Positions 36,455-48,070 of a DNA stretch of 64,000 bases are shown piece by piece (position 1 is the stretch's first letter; each line of letters starts with the position of its first letter). The notes under the pieces were generated by a model that made no database searches, had not been told where the DNA came from, and saw nothing but the letters and a program-made list of their open reading frames with translations. Both the position numbers and the translations under genes were made by a program. Source of the DNA: Adiantum capillus-veneris (taxonomy: Eukaryota > Streptophyta > Polypodiopsida > Polypodiales > Pteridaceae). The stretch spans positions 133,228,682 to 133,292,681 of the forward strand of contig CM043967.1 of assembly GCA_014529385.2 (NCBI GenBank), given 5' to 3'.

Positions 36455-37045
36455 ACGACGCCAGTTTAGCCGTAGCTAGATAGCATTAGTTTAGGGTTTC
36501 TCATAGCTTATGTATCATGAGACGGATTTTATACGTCTTTTTGAACCATGTATATTATTACATTTGTCACCGCAGTTCATTTTGACAATCAATTCTTTAT
36601 GCCTATGATGTTGTACAATTGTCATTATTACATTTGCCCATCAATTCATTTTGCCTATGATGTGTACAATTGTCAATTTTACGCTTGTCAATTTTGCAAA
36701 CAATGCGTCTTGTGGGTGACTATTTTGGGTCTATTATCTACCCTTGCACTTTTTTTAAAAAGTGAATCAAGTACAATATGGTTGATGGGTGGCAGGGCAT
36801 TCAATGCCCTGTCACCAAAAAAAAATTCTCTCGGGCGTCTCTATAACCATCGCTATTTATGGCTCTGGAGCGTCGCTATGAGTGTCGCTATAGACTTCTG
36901 TGTAAACGTCGCTATAACTGTCGCTATGACCGTCGCTATGAGCGTCTCTATATAGCGACGCTCTCGTAGCGACGGTTTTAACGACGCCGGGGGTTATAAA
37001 AACCCAGTGTGTTTTCGTCGCTAACAACGTCACAAGAGCACACAA
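36455..37045. repeat. CACTA right subterminal region with GTCGCTAT repeats
   Basis: Bases 36455-36840 are AT-rich with no gene seen. From about 36868 to 37020 there are at least eight variants of GAGCGTCGCTAT in both orientations, matching repeats at the left end (26640-26690, 29111-29165). Such clustered subterminal motifs are the usual binding platform for the element's own proteins. Confidence 0.85.
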
Positions 37046-37057
37046 CCTCTTGTAGTG
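37046..37057 (+). repeat. CACTA right terminal inverted repeat
   Basis: CCTCTTGTAGTG, the exact reverse complement of 26618-26629, followed by the target-site duplication ATA. Confidence 0.9.
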
Positions 37058-39073
37058 ATATAAACAATAACCTGACCTACAATGATTATGATACCACATG
37101 TATAGATAGACAATGTCCATGCTTGTATATATAAAGATAATTTGTATATACGTAGACTGTACCTATATATAATTAATCGATCGAGTTGCCCTTCATATTT
37201 CAATACGTGCGATCTATAAATAAATAATGCATGTAGGATAATAAGGATGCATGCCTAGGACTCTTGACTAGTTGGACACTTAGAGATGATATATTAACAT
37301 CAAGAGAGGTGATGAGCTACAATAATATTTACAAGCTACGATACAAATAATGCACTCTAATAGTGACGATACATATATTCTAGCTAGATAATGAGTTAGC
37401 ACGTAGCTTGTAAGCTAGGAGATATAAACACTAACCTACAATGATTATGATACCACATGTATAGATCGACAATATTAGCATGTACGTAGAATGTCAACTT
37501 ATAGATAATTAATTGATGGACTTGCCCTTCATATTTCAATACAGGCGATCTATGAACAAATAATACGAGATAATAATGATACATGCATGCCTAGGCCTCT
37601 AGTCTAGTTGGACACTAGCCCATATATGATATACTAACATCGAGAGAGAGGATGAGCTACAATAATAATTGAGCTATGATATAAATAATTCACACTAATA
37701 AATATGAAAATAAAGTCTAGTTGAATAATGATTGAGCATATAAGCAATAATAGGCCACAAGAGTTGTGAATATAACCCTTTTTTGGGTGGATAGTGTACA
37801 TGTTTATGGTATCCACTACATTGGTTGTAAATTAGAAATACAGGAAGATATTGCATGATAGTAAGGTTTGACAATAACTATGATACCACATGAAATTATT
37901 ATGACGATATAATAATGATGGCATTGCATGTACTATTGTCTAGTTGGGAAGTGTGAGATAGGATATAAACAATAACATGGCCTACAATGATTATGATACC
38001 ACGTGGATAGATAGACATTGTCCATGCTAGTATATAAATCTTTATATATACATAGACTGTCTTACCTATATATAATTAATCCATGGAATTGCCCTTCATA
38101 TTTCAATACGTGCGATCTATGAATAAATAGTGTATGTAGGATAAAAATGATGCATGCCTAGGCCTTTCGACTAGTTGGACACTTAGATATGATATATAAC
38201 CGTCAAGAGAGGTGATGAGCTACAATAATATTTTGGAGCTACAATATAAATAATCCACTGTAATGGTGTCGATACATATATTCTAGCTAGATAATGAGTT
38301 AATTAGCATGTAACTTGTAAGCTAGGAGATATAAACACTAACCTAGAATGATTATAATACCACATGTATAGATAGACAATATTAACATGTACGTAGAATT
38401 TCAAGATATAAATATAAATTAATTGATGGACTTGCCCTTCATATTTCAATACATGCGATCTATGAACAAATAATGGGAGATAATAATGATACATGCATGC
38501 CTAGGCCTCTAGTTTGGTTGCACACTAGCTCATATATGGTATATTAAGATCGAGAGAGATGATGAGCTACAATAATAATTACGAGCTACAATATAAATAA
38601 TTCACACTCATCATTATCATACCTATAGTCTAGTAATCGGATAAGGATCTAGCATATAAACAACAAGCTAGAGTTGTGTGTATACTCATTCTTTGGATGG
38701 ATAGTGTACATGTTTTTGCTATCCACTAGATAGGATGTAAATTAGTAACTATGATACCACATGAAATTATTATGTCGAATAATAATGATGGCACTGCATA
38801 TAGTATTGTCTAGTTGGGAAGTATTGAGTTGGGATATAAACAATAACCTGGCCTACAATGATTATGATACCACATGTATAGATAGACAATGTCCATGCTT
38901 ATATATATAAAGCTTTGTATATACGTACGTAGACTATACCTCTATATAATTAATCCACATGGGATCTATGAATAAGTAATGCGGGATAATAATCATACAT
39001 GCTTAGGCCTCTTGTCTAGTTGGACACTAAGCTATGATATATTAACATCGAGAGAGATGATGAGCTACAATAA

Positions 39074-39174
39074 TAACTACGACCTACGATATAAATAATG
39101 CACACTAAAAATTACGATACATATAGTATAGTAATTTGTATAGTGTGCATTATTTATATCGTAGGTCGTAGTTA
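39074..39174. repeat. 33-bp foldback in satellite
   Basis: Arms 39074-39106 and 39142-39174 are perfect inverted copies (33 bp) with a 35-bp spacer. The right arm replaces the sequence that normally follows in the monomer, so it is a local inverted duplication of satellite DNA. Confidence 0.85.
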
Positions 39175-41424
39175 GAGTTGTTGTGATACTCATTCTTTGG
39201 GTGGCTAGTGTTCATGTTTCGTATATCCACTAGATAGGATGTCAATTAGAGATATACAAAGATAGTGCATGGTAATAAGGTGTGATAGTAATTATGATAC
39301 CACATGTAATTATTACGATGATCCCAATGATATGTGATGCGATAATAAAAATGGTATTCACATGCATATATTGTCTAGCTGGAAAGTAGTGAAAATGGAT
39401 ATAAACCCTAAATCTACAGTAATTATGATTCACATGTATAGATAGTTAATATTAACATGAACGTAAAATGTCAACATATAGATAACTAATTGACAGACAT
39501 GTATTGAATATTTCAATACATGCAATCTATAAATAAATAATAATACATGCATGCCTAGGTCTCTAGTCTAAAAAAACTCATATATGATGTATTAACATCG
39601 AAAGAGACAATGAGCTAGAATAATAAGAACAAGCTACGATATAAATAATTCACGCTAATGAATATGATACATATAGTCTATAAGTTGAATAATGATTGAG
39701 CATATAAGCAATAATAGGCTACAAGAGTTGTGAATATAACCCTTTTTTGGGTGGATAGTGTACATGTTTATGGTATCCACTACATTGGTTATAAATTAGA
39801 GATATAGGAAGATATTGCATGATAGTAATGTTTGACAATAACTATGATACCACATGAAATTATTATGATGATATAATAATGATGGCACTGCATGTAGTAT
39901 TGTCTAGTTGGAAAGTAGTGAGATAGGATATAAACAATAACATGACCTACAATGATTATGATACCACATGTATAGATAGACAATGTCCATGCTTGTATAT
40001 ATAAAGCTAATTTGTATATACGTAGATTGTACCTATATATAATCAATCAATGGAGTTGCCCTTCATATTTCAATACGTGCGATCTATAAATAAATAATGC
40101 ATGTAGGATAATAATGATGCATGCATAGGCCTCTTGACTAGTTGGACACCCATATATGATACATTAACATCAAGAGAGGTGATGAGCTACAATAATATTT
40201 ATGTGCTACGATATAAATGATGCACCCTAATAGTTACGATACATATAGTCTAAATCGATGATGAGTTAGCATGTCACTTGTAAGCTAGAAGATATAAACG
40301 CTAACCTACAATGACTATGATACCACATGTATAGATAGACAATATTAACATGTACGTAGAATGTCAACTTATATATAAATAATTATGGACTTGCCCTTCA
40401 TATTTCAATACATGGGATCTATGAATAAATAAATTGAGATAATAATGATACATGCATGCCTAGCCCTCTATTCTAGTTGGAGGACACTCATATATGATAT
40501 ATTAACATCGAGAGAGATGATGAGCTACAATAACAGGTACAAAATACGATGTAAATAATTCACACTAATAAATATCATACATATAGCCTAGTTGAACAAT
40601 GATTGAGCATATAAGCAATAATAGGCTAGAAGGGTTGTGAATATAACTCTTTTTTGGGTGGATAGTGTACATGTTTCCGATATCCACTACATTGGTTGTA
40701 AATTAGAGATATAGGAAGATAGTGCATGATAGTAAGGTTTGACAATAACTATGACACCACAAAAAATTATTATGACGATATGATAATGATGGCATTGCAT
40801 GTACTATTGTCTAGTTGGGAAGTGTGAGATAGGATATAAACAATAACGTGGCCTACAATGATAATGATACCACATGTATAGATAGACATTGTCCATGCTA
40901 GTATATATAAAGCTTTATATATATACCTAGGATGTCTTACCTATATATAATTAATCAAGAGTTTGAAAGTACTATGATACCACATGAAATTATTATGACG
41001 ATATAATAATGATGGCACTTCAGTATGGGGATAATAATTAAATATGAATAAATAATATAAATACACATGCGATCCATGAATAAATAATGAGGGATAATAA
41101 TGATATGCTTAGGCCTCTAGTCTAGTTGGACATTGAGCATATGATATACTAACATCGAGAGAGATGATGAGCTACAATAATAATTATGACCTATGATATA
41201 AATAATGTACACGAATAATTACTATTCATATAATTTAGTAATTGGATAACGATGTAGCATATAAACAACAAGCTAGAATCGATGTGATACCCATTCTTTG
41301 AGTGGATAGTGTTTGTGATATCCACTAGATAGGTGTAAATTAGACATATAAGAGGATATATAGAGCATGATAATAAGGTGTGATAATAATTATGATATCG
41401 CATGTAATAATTACGATGATCCAT

Positions 41425-41735
41425 CATATCTCGCCTAGCATTGTTTGGCCCTAGATGGTAGTGTAAGATTATCAAAATACCCCTACAATATAGCAACCTT
41501 CTCAAGATACGGCCCCTAAAATTTCAAAGACTCTTAAGACAATTCTACTTTTGTTTGTAACTCTCAGAATACCCCTTATTAATATTATTTACTTCTATTC
41601 TAAATGGGCTTGATCGAACCGGCTTTTACATTTCTAAATGGTTACATTTCATGAGCTATAATGTTTATTAGTACTCATGCTAGTCTAAATGTTATATTGT
41701 CTATTGAGCCAATCTAGTAAATCTTTATAACATGC
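41425..41735. other. Non-satellite segment inside the array
   Basis: About 300 bp (from GCCTAGCATTGTTTGG to AAATCTTTATAAC) do not match the satellite motifs around them. Satellite motifs resume at CATGCCTATGCCTCTAG. No open frame, terminal repeat or target-site duplication was found, so the origin is unknown. Confidence 0.5.
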
Positions 41736-41885
41736 CTATGCCTCTAGTCTAGTTGGACACTGAGATATGATACATTAACATCGAGAGAGTTAATAAGCTA
41801 CGATAATAACTACGAGCTACAATAGAGATAATGCACACTAATAATTGCGATACATATAGTCTAGTTGGATAATGATTGAGCATAT

Positions 41886-42041
41886 TGTTAAACTGGAGCG
41901 AGAGAGCGCAGGTAGACGAGAAGAGAGAGAGACAACACCATCATGTGCAAACCCCAAAAGTGTGTCTACTGATCACACAAGATGTGTTTATATAGAGGGG
42001 AACAAGGTGCTATATATAGAGATACTATATATAGCTCAACA
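41886..42041 (-). repeat. 3' LTR of second TRIM-like element
   Basis: 156 bp, starting TGTTAAACTGG and ending GCTCAACA on the plus strand. It is the uninterrupted reference for the damaged partner at 44595-44866. Confidence 0.85.
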
Positions 42042-43222
42042 CCCCCACTCAAATGAAGGTCCCTAACTGTGGATGAAAAAACCCTTGGGGGCTCAAGGGA
42101 AAAACCCATAGCTCTATATATACCCACCGTTTTATTAAAATGTTTTTAATATATATTTACAATGTTCAAAGGAGCTACATCACTCCTGTTTTATAATGTG
42201 CCTTTTCAAGGGTCTTTAACAACCCTATATATACAATTGAATAGGTGCAAAATCTTCAATATCTTTGAACATGTTCAATACATTTGAGCCACTTCAATAT
42301 CTTTGAGCCCATGTACACACTGCTTGATGTGTCTTTCATCCTGTAAACAACATCAACTCAAGAAACATATCGAGATGTGAAGGTTAGAAATAAATACATC
42401 ACATTATCCTTAGAGACGATTCGCGACGCCGCTCTAGAGACGACATAAAAACAAACATAATGCCGATGAAATCACATGTGTAGATGACATAGAAACAAAT
42501 ATAACATCAATGCAATCACATGTGCACAAATATATACAAAGCCGGCATGTAATAAATACATTGGGACCCCCAAGATCTCAACTAACCGCTGCCATCATCA
42601 TGGCTTACGTACCATGGCATCACGGTGTTCACCATGGCATTAAGACGCTTAGAAAAAAAAAGTTGAAATAGCAATCATCATGGATTTACATACCATGGCA
42701 TCAGAGACATTTTCAATAAAAACTTTGAAATACCAATCATCATGGCTTTACGTACCACGGCATCACGATATTCACCATGGCATAAGAGACGCTCAAAAAA
42801 GTTTTAAAATACCAATCATCATGGTTTTACGTACCATGGCATCAGAGATGTTTTCTTCAAATCAAATAAAAATTGTAAAATAGTAATCCTCGTCATGGAT
42901 TTATGCAAAATCTGCAAAACCTCAAGACAATGACGAGTCAATAGATAACTTGAACCATGGCTAAAGATAATAAAAACTCATCATGTAACTTTTTCCATGA
43001 CATCATGGAGCTCGATTTGGTGAACCTTGTCCGTACATGAAGACCATCATACCCATTAGTTTATGATTACATAAAAAGATCATAAAATTACATGAAGTAT
43101 TATATGACAAATTGCAATGAGATCAATCATGCCATAAATCGCATTGAATGGTGTACATTGAGGTAGAAATAGGACTTAAGTCAAGATGTATTAGATCTAA
43201 TCTCTCCTCGTAAGAAGCATCC

Positions 43223-43335
43223 GCAAGACGACTTCCATCTTAGTGTGGGAAACAGCCCTAAAAAAAACTTGCTTTTAAAATAATCCTTATCTTGTGTAAT
43301 CAATGAAAGTAGAGGGGATAGAGGACAAGATATAA
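43223..43335. repeat. Internal 113-bp segment duplicated into the 5' LTR
   Basis: Nearly identical to 44709-44822 (114 bp), which lies inside the 5' LTR of the same element in the same orientation. Sequence 43336-44580 otherwise shows only partial internal repeats around AAGCATGCAGAG and CCTTTGGC, with no gene seen. Confidence 0.85.
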
Positions 43336-44582
43336 GCTATCGGGCAGAGCTTAGTGATGACGAAGGCCAAAAGCGTAGAGATACATGAGGTGGCGTTAAC
43401 TGCTGGCCAGGTTGGAGGAAAGTATTGCAACCATAGCCACAAGTGAAAGCCAGAGCAGAACTACACCAACTGTCGGCCTCACAGGGAAGCTGACACGTGC
43501 AAAGTTCACGCTGACACCACTTTCTACCTCATAGGGAGACAGACAGATTAGATTGTAGCAATCAAAGCACGCGGAGGCCATTTGGCAGGTGGTTCTTGTC
43601 AATTTGCTCTCGGTAAACTTGCGCATTCACTAGGTCATCTAAGCACTGCCAGGCCACTGATGATAAGCTATTGTCATCGCACAATCAAAGCATGCAGAGA
43701 ACCAAAGCAAGCGAAGGTCCTTTGGCGGGTCGTTCTTCATGATAAGCAGTTGTCATCGCACAATTAAAGCACGAGGATAATCAAAGCTAGCTAGAGAAGA
43801 CCCTTTGGCAGTGAGAAGATGGACCAAGTTTGAGCAAAGCCTCCATTGGTGGTCCGAAAATAATAGACATGTGATGAAAGCGGTAGCAGTTTACTTAGGA
43901 TGCACTGCAAGCTGACTATTGTTGGACTGCTATATTGGTCCGCACATAGAGATACATGAGATCGATTGCGTCCCTATTTTGAGCAAAGCGAATTAAAAAG
44001 CAGTTGAGCATGCCCACGATAGATGGGAAGTCATTTAAAGCAGCTGAGAAGGGCAGCGCTGCCTGATTTGGCTCTCCTTGCATTAGTTATAGGCGTTTAT
44101 ATCAACCAGCTAAATATACCGAAAGCAGCCGTTTGCGTAGCCACTTAGAGAGGCTTTTGATCTCTATCATGCTCAGCCTGATCAGGTAAAGAGCATAGAA
44201 AGCTCATCATCCGCACTCCATCAGGGGTAAAGAGCATAGAAAGCTCACCGTCCGCGCTCCATCAGGCTCCGCTTATACATACATCATACTGCTAAACATA
44301 CATATTTAGGTTGCGCTTATACATCAAGCTGCACCATGGTGGCCTAGCAGTAAATTATTATAAGTCTGCGCTAGACCAACCGGCTTGCAATCTCATACCC
44401 ACAATTAACGTAGAATTAATCTTCTGCATGCAACTTATACAACACGACCATAAACAAAAATAAAAATAAAAAATTTGACTTATCTTTGGCCATGCGTTGC
44501 TTGATAACTGCCGATGAACCTCTAATTGTTTTGTCATGAAGCTTCTTCACTACCCACCGTGCCTTAACGCCTTGGATTGTAT

Positions 44583-44594
44583 GCTCTGATACCA
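44583..44594 (-). other. Primer-binding site (tRNA-Met), second TRIM-like element
   Basis: The minus strand reads TGGTATCAGAGC directly next to the LTR that begins at 44595. Confidence 0.85.
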
Positions 44595-44866
44595 TGTTAA
44601 ACTGGAGCAAAAGAGCGCAGGTAGACGAGAAGAGAGAGAGACAACACCATCATGTGCAAACCCCAAAAGTGTGTCTACTGATCACACGAGATGTGTTTAT
44701 ATAGAGGTGCAAGATGACTTCCATCTTAGTGTGGGAAACAGCCCTAAAAAAAAACTTGCTTTTAAAATAATCCTTATCTTGTGTAATCAATGAAAGTAGA
44801 GGGGATAGAGGACAAGATATAACCTTTTGTTGAGCTATATATAGTATCTCTATATATAGCTCAACA
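44595..44866 (-). repeat. 5' LTR of second TRIM-like element, with chimeric insert
   Basis: Matches 41886-42041 up to about 44706. It then carries a 114-bp copy of internal sequence (44709-44822), followed by a perfect inverted repeat of the LTR end (arms 44828-44843 and 44851-44866, 16 bp each, 7-bp spacer). The LTR therefore ends normally, but its middle has been replaced. Confidence 0.8.
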
Positions 44867-45134
44867 CATATAAGCAACAATAAGCTAGAAGAGTTGTCAA
44901 TATACCCCTTCTTTGGGTGGATAGTGTACATGTTTCTGATATCCACTACATCAACATGTGTAAATAAGAGATATAAGAAGACAGTGCATGATAATAAGGT
45001 GTGATAATAATTATGATACCACTTGTAATTATTACGTCGATGTAAATATATATATGTGAGGCGATATTAATGATGGTATTGCATGTATTGTCTAGTTGGG
45101 AAGTAGTGAGATAGGATATAAACACCTACCTATA
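44867..45134. repeat. Satellite array, segment D
   Basis: 268 bp of satellite between two insertions, continuing the phase from segment C. It ends with CTATA (45130-45134), the target-site duplication of gypsy copy 2. Confidence 0.85.
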
Positions 45135-46270
45135 TGTCACGGGAACCGAATAATAGAGATCGATAGCAAAAGATAGCGAAAGAGATCTTTGTATTGATGA
45201 ATCTTTGTAGAGTTTTGATACAACAGAGGAGCAAAATATATGGGCGCACTCCGTTGTACGGAGCTCGAACCTCCCGACCACCCCCGAGCTTCAGTTCTCT
45301 TGCATGCAGCGTCTCACTCGCACTCGCACTCACACTCGCACTCTCACTCTCACTCTCACTCGCACTCGCAGAAGAAGAGATCGGATGATCCCCAAACGCA
45401 CCACCCGTCATGCTTTTATCCTTCTTTTCCTCGAAAAGCCTGCACAATTTTCGTACCAAGTATACCTGCGAGAATAATATAAGAACGTGATCGCTAAGCG
45501 ATCCGTAAAGGTTAGATTCTATCATGACACTTTGCACAGATTCTGTTTCACACATTGATTTCTGCATCGCCTACAAAATAGCCAAAAGAACATACTCGTG
45601 CAACCAATTCAACATGATAATCAAAGTAAAAAAACATAATTATATACCTTCATAATCTCAATTACCATACTCTACCATGAAGAAACAATCCACTTCTTGG
45701 TTGATAGCAAGGAAAACTGTATGATGTTGTATGTCTGTCTGTCCCTGTGTACACTACACTGCTGCTGTCTTCTGTTTGTTTTCATCATAACTTTTACAAA
45801 CGAACTCAGAACAGAGCAATCCAGGTACTCAAAACGATGGGAATAGGTCTGGTCTACAAGGCAGCATGGACAGAATTGCAAAAAAAACGTCTGTGTTTGG
45901 CTAAAAACACAACTTTTAGGTCGCGACTCATAAAGCCTCTATTTTTGGGTCTCCACTGCTTTTACAACTTATTTTAAGCCTACCCATGCATTTTAAGCTA
46001 AAACACATAAATATAAAACATTGATATTAATAAAAATCTCAATTTTTATTGTTCATAGACAGACTATCTGTTATTCATTAATCTTTATCAAATACGTCTT
46101 TAGTATATTATTTAGAAAAATAATATATGTTCTCTCTTAATATCTCAAACTCATTCATATAAGCTCTATTTAATAGACTATTCAACAATCTTTCAAATCG
46201 TGCTAAATGAAAGATATGCCCTACTACATTCTTTTCGACTTTAAGAACTTCAAAGACTAGTCCTATTACA
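45135..46270 (-). repeat. 3' LTR of gypsy copy 2
   Basis: 1136 bp. It retains the intron-like segment at 45571-45675 (GT...AG on the minus strand). The CTCGCA/CTCACT tract (about 45314-45370) is shorter than in copy 1. Confidence 0.9.
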
Positions 46271-46310
46271 TTCTCCCCTTATCAAAATTAACTCTGTCCT
46301 CAGAGTTGGT

Positions 46311-47484
46311 CTAAAGAGAGGAAAATTCTCTTTGCAAAACACTAAGATCAACCCATGATGCATCCTCTACTGGATAGTTCTTCCACTTAACCAAAACTTC
46401 CACAATGACTCTATCTCTCAGATGTTTAAAACGCCTATCTAGTACTAAGTCTGGTTCTACAGTCAATGGTCCGTCATCTTTCAACTTAGAGTTGTCCTCT
46501 AAAACATGATGCACATTAGGAACATACTTTTTCAATAAATTCACATAGAATACATGATGCACTTTAACATGAGAAGGCAATTCCAATTTGTAAGCTAATG
46601 AACCAATGCGCTTCAAAATTTTAAATGGACCAAATCGTGGAGACAATCTTCTATCATTTCCAAGAATCAAATGAGACTTCTCAGGAATAAACTTTAAAAA
46701 ACCATATCACCAATTTCATACTCCACAACACGATGTTTGTTGTCATAATACAGTTTATGTCTCTTTTGAGATTCTCTAATATTCCCCCTGATTTTGGCCA
46801 ACTCGCTATCCATTTTCTCAAGAATCTCACATGACAGTTCTACCTTATTCCTCGAATTAATAAAATGAATAGGTGTAGGATAGTTATAGCCATACATTGC
46901 CTCAAACGGAGTCATCCTAATAGATGAATGATATGAGCTGTTATATGCAAATTCAACCACCAAAGGCAGATATTCATTCCAATTAGATTGGTTTTCATTG
47001 ACATACATTTGTAACATATCTTCTAGAATACAATTCACTCTCTCCGTTTCCCCATCTATTTGGGGATGCGTAACTGGGTACCTATAGAGTCAAAAGTCGC
47101 TCTCCAGAAATGAGAAGTGAACTTAGAATCTCTGTCAGACACTATGCTCTTGGGCATTCCATGCAAACGAAATATCTCTTTCATAAACAAGTATGCAATG
47201 GTCAATGCAGTATAAGTTATTTTTACAGGAAAGAAGTGAGCTTGTGTTGTGAGTCTATCTACCACCAGAAAGATCGAATCATACCCTCCACGAGTAGTAG
47301 GAAGTCTAATGATAAAGTCCATGGATATACACTCCCACTTCTGTAAAGGAATGTCTAAGGGTTGAAGGTCACCAAGTATCCTCTTATGTTCAATCTTAAC
47401 TTGTTGACATTGAAAGCATTCACGCACATAATTCTTAACATCCAATTTCATACGCGGAAAAGAATGAACTTTTAATCTTTTCAT
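46311..47484 (-). pseudogene. Integrase and chromodomain of gypsy copy 2, frameshifted
   Basis: Three consecutive minus-strand frames make up one integrase: 47056-47484 (zinc-binding CFQC, D1 in SMDFI, D2 in VSDRD), 46694-47038 (from just after the catalytic Glu region to DMVF) and 46311-46670 (C-terminal domain and chromodomain ending QREFSSL). Breaks near 47050 (a short deletion removing the AFHPQ segment) and 46690, plus loss of one residue in RFVGPF (read as RFGPF), disable it. The closest relative in the window is 13707-14867. Confidence 0.85.
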
Positions 47485-48055
47485 GTATCTTATTCAATCC
47501 AGGATGATCAGAAAAAGGTGAATTATGACACTCATGCAGAATTTGACTCTTAAAAGCAGAATTTGCAGGAATACACAAGCGGTCATAATAATACAGATTT
47601 TCCTTATACAAGTGATATCTGTTCTCATACCTCTCACCAATATTATCATGCAAGAATTTCAAAATAGGCATATAAAAAGAATCATTTTCAACTTCAGCAT
47701 GCATATCATCAATCAAATTCGATCGCACAACAGTCAACAAATTACCCATGGGCGTACGACTCAATGCATCTGCAACTTTATTTTCTTTTTCACACAAATA
47801 CTTCAAATCAAAGTCATACTCAGCCAGCAATTCAATCCATCTTCTTTGTCTATTATTTAACAATGGCTGAGTGAAAATATACTTCAAGTTTTGATGATCA
47901 GTACGCAATTCAAATTTTACACCAAGCAAGAGATGACGCCAATGCTTCAATGCATGAACAACAGCAAGCAATTTTAGATCATGTGTTGCATAGTTCAATT
48001 CATGTCGTCTTAATTTCCTAAACTCATATGCAACCACTCTTCCTTCTTGTGTCAA
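47435..48055 (-). pseudogene. RNase H and integrase H2C2 region of gypsy copy 2
   Basis: A 206-codon frame starting just after the shared stop. It contains the RNase H landmarks HELNYATHDLKLLAVVHALK and RTDHQNLKYIF (Asp kept here), the terminal ADALSR motif, and the first half of the integrase zinc-binding domain, HECHNSPFSDHPG. It runs out of frame before the CFQC part, which overlaps in the next frame. Confidence 0.82.
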
Positions 48056-48070
48056 AACACAACCTAATTG

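Larger units (their letters stand above)
26618..37057 (+). mobile_element. Complete CACTA/EnSpm DNA transposon
   Basis: A 10440-bp element with perfect 12-bp terminal inverted repeats (CACTACAAGAGG at 26618-26629, CCTCTTGTAGTG at 37046-37057) and the 3-bp duplication ATA (26615-26617 and 37058-37060) expected for CACTA elements. Subterminal repeats of AGCGTCGCTAT type occur at both ends. Two plus-strand genes lie in its right half: TNP2-type transposase (31143-34871) and a Transposase_24/TNPA-like gene (35144-36454). The left part holds a nested short-LTR element, microsatellites, SINE-like sequence and a captured HIPP gene fragment. It sits cleanly in a satellite monomer, so the empty site can be rebuilt. 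Confidence 0.93.
37058..41885. repeat. Satellite array, segment C
   Basis: The satellite resumes in phase directly after the CACTA element and runs to the next insertion. It contains both the 2.35-kb-type and 1.94-kb-type subunits, an internal foldback (39074-39174) and a roughly 300-bp foreign segment (41425-41735). Short minus-strand frames recur with the unit and are not treated as genes. Confidence 0.88.
41886..44866 (-). mobile_element. Short-LTR (TRIM-like) retrotransposon, second family member
   Basis: A 2981-bp non-autonomous element in minus orientation with the 5-bp duplication CATAT (41881-41885 and 44867-44871). The 3' LTR is 41886-42041 (156 bp). The 5' LTR is 44595-44866, enlarged by an insertion. 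The tRNA-Met primer site is at 44583-44594. LTR sequence and the region next to the 3' LTR (GGGTTTTTTCATCCACAG on the sense strand) are homologous to the element at 26693-29110. The interior has CCATGGCAT-rich repeats and no recognisable coding sequence. Confidence 0.85.
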
